Assembly (NCBI RefSeq): GCF_028728205.1
Contig: NZ_JAQYUU010000005.1
Coordinates: 1 to 64,000 of the forward strand
Reading direction: 5' to 3'
Length of the DNA: 64,000 bases
DNA from: Clostridium sp. 'White wine YQ'
GTDB taxonomy: Bacteria; Bacillota; Clostridia; Clostridiales; Clostridiaceae
The position numbers were made by a program, and so were the translations under genes. This document shows positions 63,703 through 64,000 of the stretch, one piece after another. The stretch's first letter is position 1. Each line of letters opens with the position of its first letter. The notes beneath the pieces are model-generated. The model saw only the letters and a list, made by a program, of their open reading frames with translations, had not been told where the DNA came from and did no database searches.

Positions 63703-64000
63703 AACTTAATCCTAAACCTTTTCTCTTTTCATTTATATGAGCTTCTATATTATTTGCAACTTCTACAGGATCATCACCTAAGGCAATTTTTCCTCCAGTA
63801 AGTCCTTCAACATCTTGAGTAAGCAATTTAACTAAATCTGGGGCCCCAGTTACAAAAGGTGTTGGTGATAAATGTGTATATGCACCATATGCTACTGCAA
63901 ACACTCCATCTATGGTTGCTTTTTGTTCCATCCACTCTGGTGCAGTTACAGCTATAGGTAATTGTGGAATGTCTACATCTAAATGATTTGCAAGAGCTGT
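63701..64000 (-). CDS. cooS: anaerobic carbon-monoxide dehydrogenase catalytic subunit (C-terminal end, partial)
   Basis: The last 99 residues of a protein that runs off the right edge of the window are present. They read ALANHLDVDIPQLPIAVTAPEW, then MEQKATIDGVFAVAYGAYTH, the VTGAPDLVKLLTQDVEGLTGG segment and INEKRKGLGLS. This is the C-terminal signature of Ni-Fe CooS, with VTGAP and KRKGLGL. The full enzyme interconverts CO and CO2 at a Ni-4Fe-5S cluster, which lies outside this part. The start codon is not in the window. Confidence 0.85.
   Translation of the reverse strand, partial: TALANHLDVDIPQLPIAVTAPEWMEQKATIDGVFAVAYGAYTHLSPTPFVTGAPDLVKLLTQDVEGLTGGKIALGDDPVEVANNIEAHINEKRKGLGLS

Noticed and set aside
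63610..63801. Plus-strand frame of 63 codons across the coat gene and cooS ends
   Set aside because: It runs through a strong bidirectional terminator and overlaps two confident genes.

Overview
The window comes from a strongly AT-rich, low-GC Gram-positive anaerobe, most likely a Clostridium sensu stricto species. Supporting signs are Shine-Dalgarno sequences before almost every gene, a type III glutamine synthetase, a BdhA/B-like butanol dehydrogenase, GatCAB amidotransferase, ComFB, a coat-type spore protein, the 3' end of an anaerobic carbon-monoxide dehydrogenase, oxygen-coping flavoproteins and four c-di-GMP-type signalling proteins. It looks like ordinary chromosome: no prophage, CRISPR array, intact insertion sequence or tRNA was seen. 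Most genes to the right of 8 kb lie on the minus strand.

Layout. 1-110: minus-strand rRNA-type promoter and leader, whose 16S gene would lie left of the window. 0.3-3.4 kb (+): HAAS/DUF1700 plus DUF4097 envelope pair and a phosphodiesterase-like enzyme. 3.4-5.9 kb (-): class D sortase, a membrane RsgI-type anti-sigma protein fused to a SigI-like C-terminal domain, and rluF. 6-24 kb: ispF, flavin reductase, MntH under a Fur-like box, ADP-ribosylglycohydrolase, YbaK, a GGDEF protein, DUF815 ATPase, aldo/keto reductase, RecQ, nitroreductase, ComFB, HAD hydrolases and a UgtP-like glycosyltransferase. 24-31 kb: PucR regulator divergent from gatCAB, deoC, an MFS carrier. 31-43 kb: signalling block (chemoreceptor, PAS-GGDEF-EAL, alarmone synthetase with LD-carboxypeptidase, HD-GYP, SBP-GGDEF), DedA and CBS proteins. 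43-49 kb: butanol dehydrogenase, Lon with a neighbouring TetR regulator, and an RsgA GTPase behind a roughly 400-nt structured leader. 49-55 kb: DUF3793, YdjI/SPFH, Tim44-like, L,D-transpeptidase, MFS divergent from AraC. 55-64 kb: candidate small RNA, glnN, a LytTR/DUF3021/ferredoxin operon, a CheX pair, NADH oxidase-like protein, coat protein and cooS.

The main candidates for something new are regulatory. (1) The rsgA leader has a strong promoter, a 10-codon ORF, two tandem terminators, an upstream sequence duplicating one terminator arm, and a second 20-codon ORF overlapping the rsgA start. (2) The sortase operon carries a SigI-C/RsgI fusion. (3) A free-standing promoter-to-terminator unit of about 125 nt precedes glnN. 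(4) A sequence motif recurs immediately after terminator T-runs at several loci. (5) A 319-bp non-coding segment is bounded by perfect 16-bp inverted repeats. All functional assignments rest on reading motifs and remembered family features; no database search was run.
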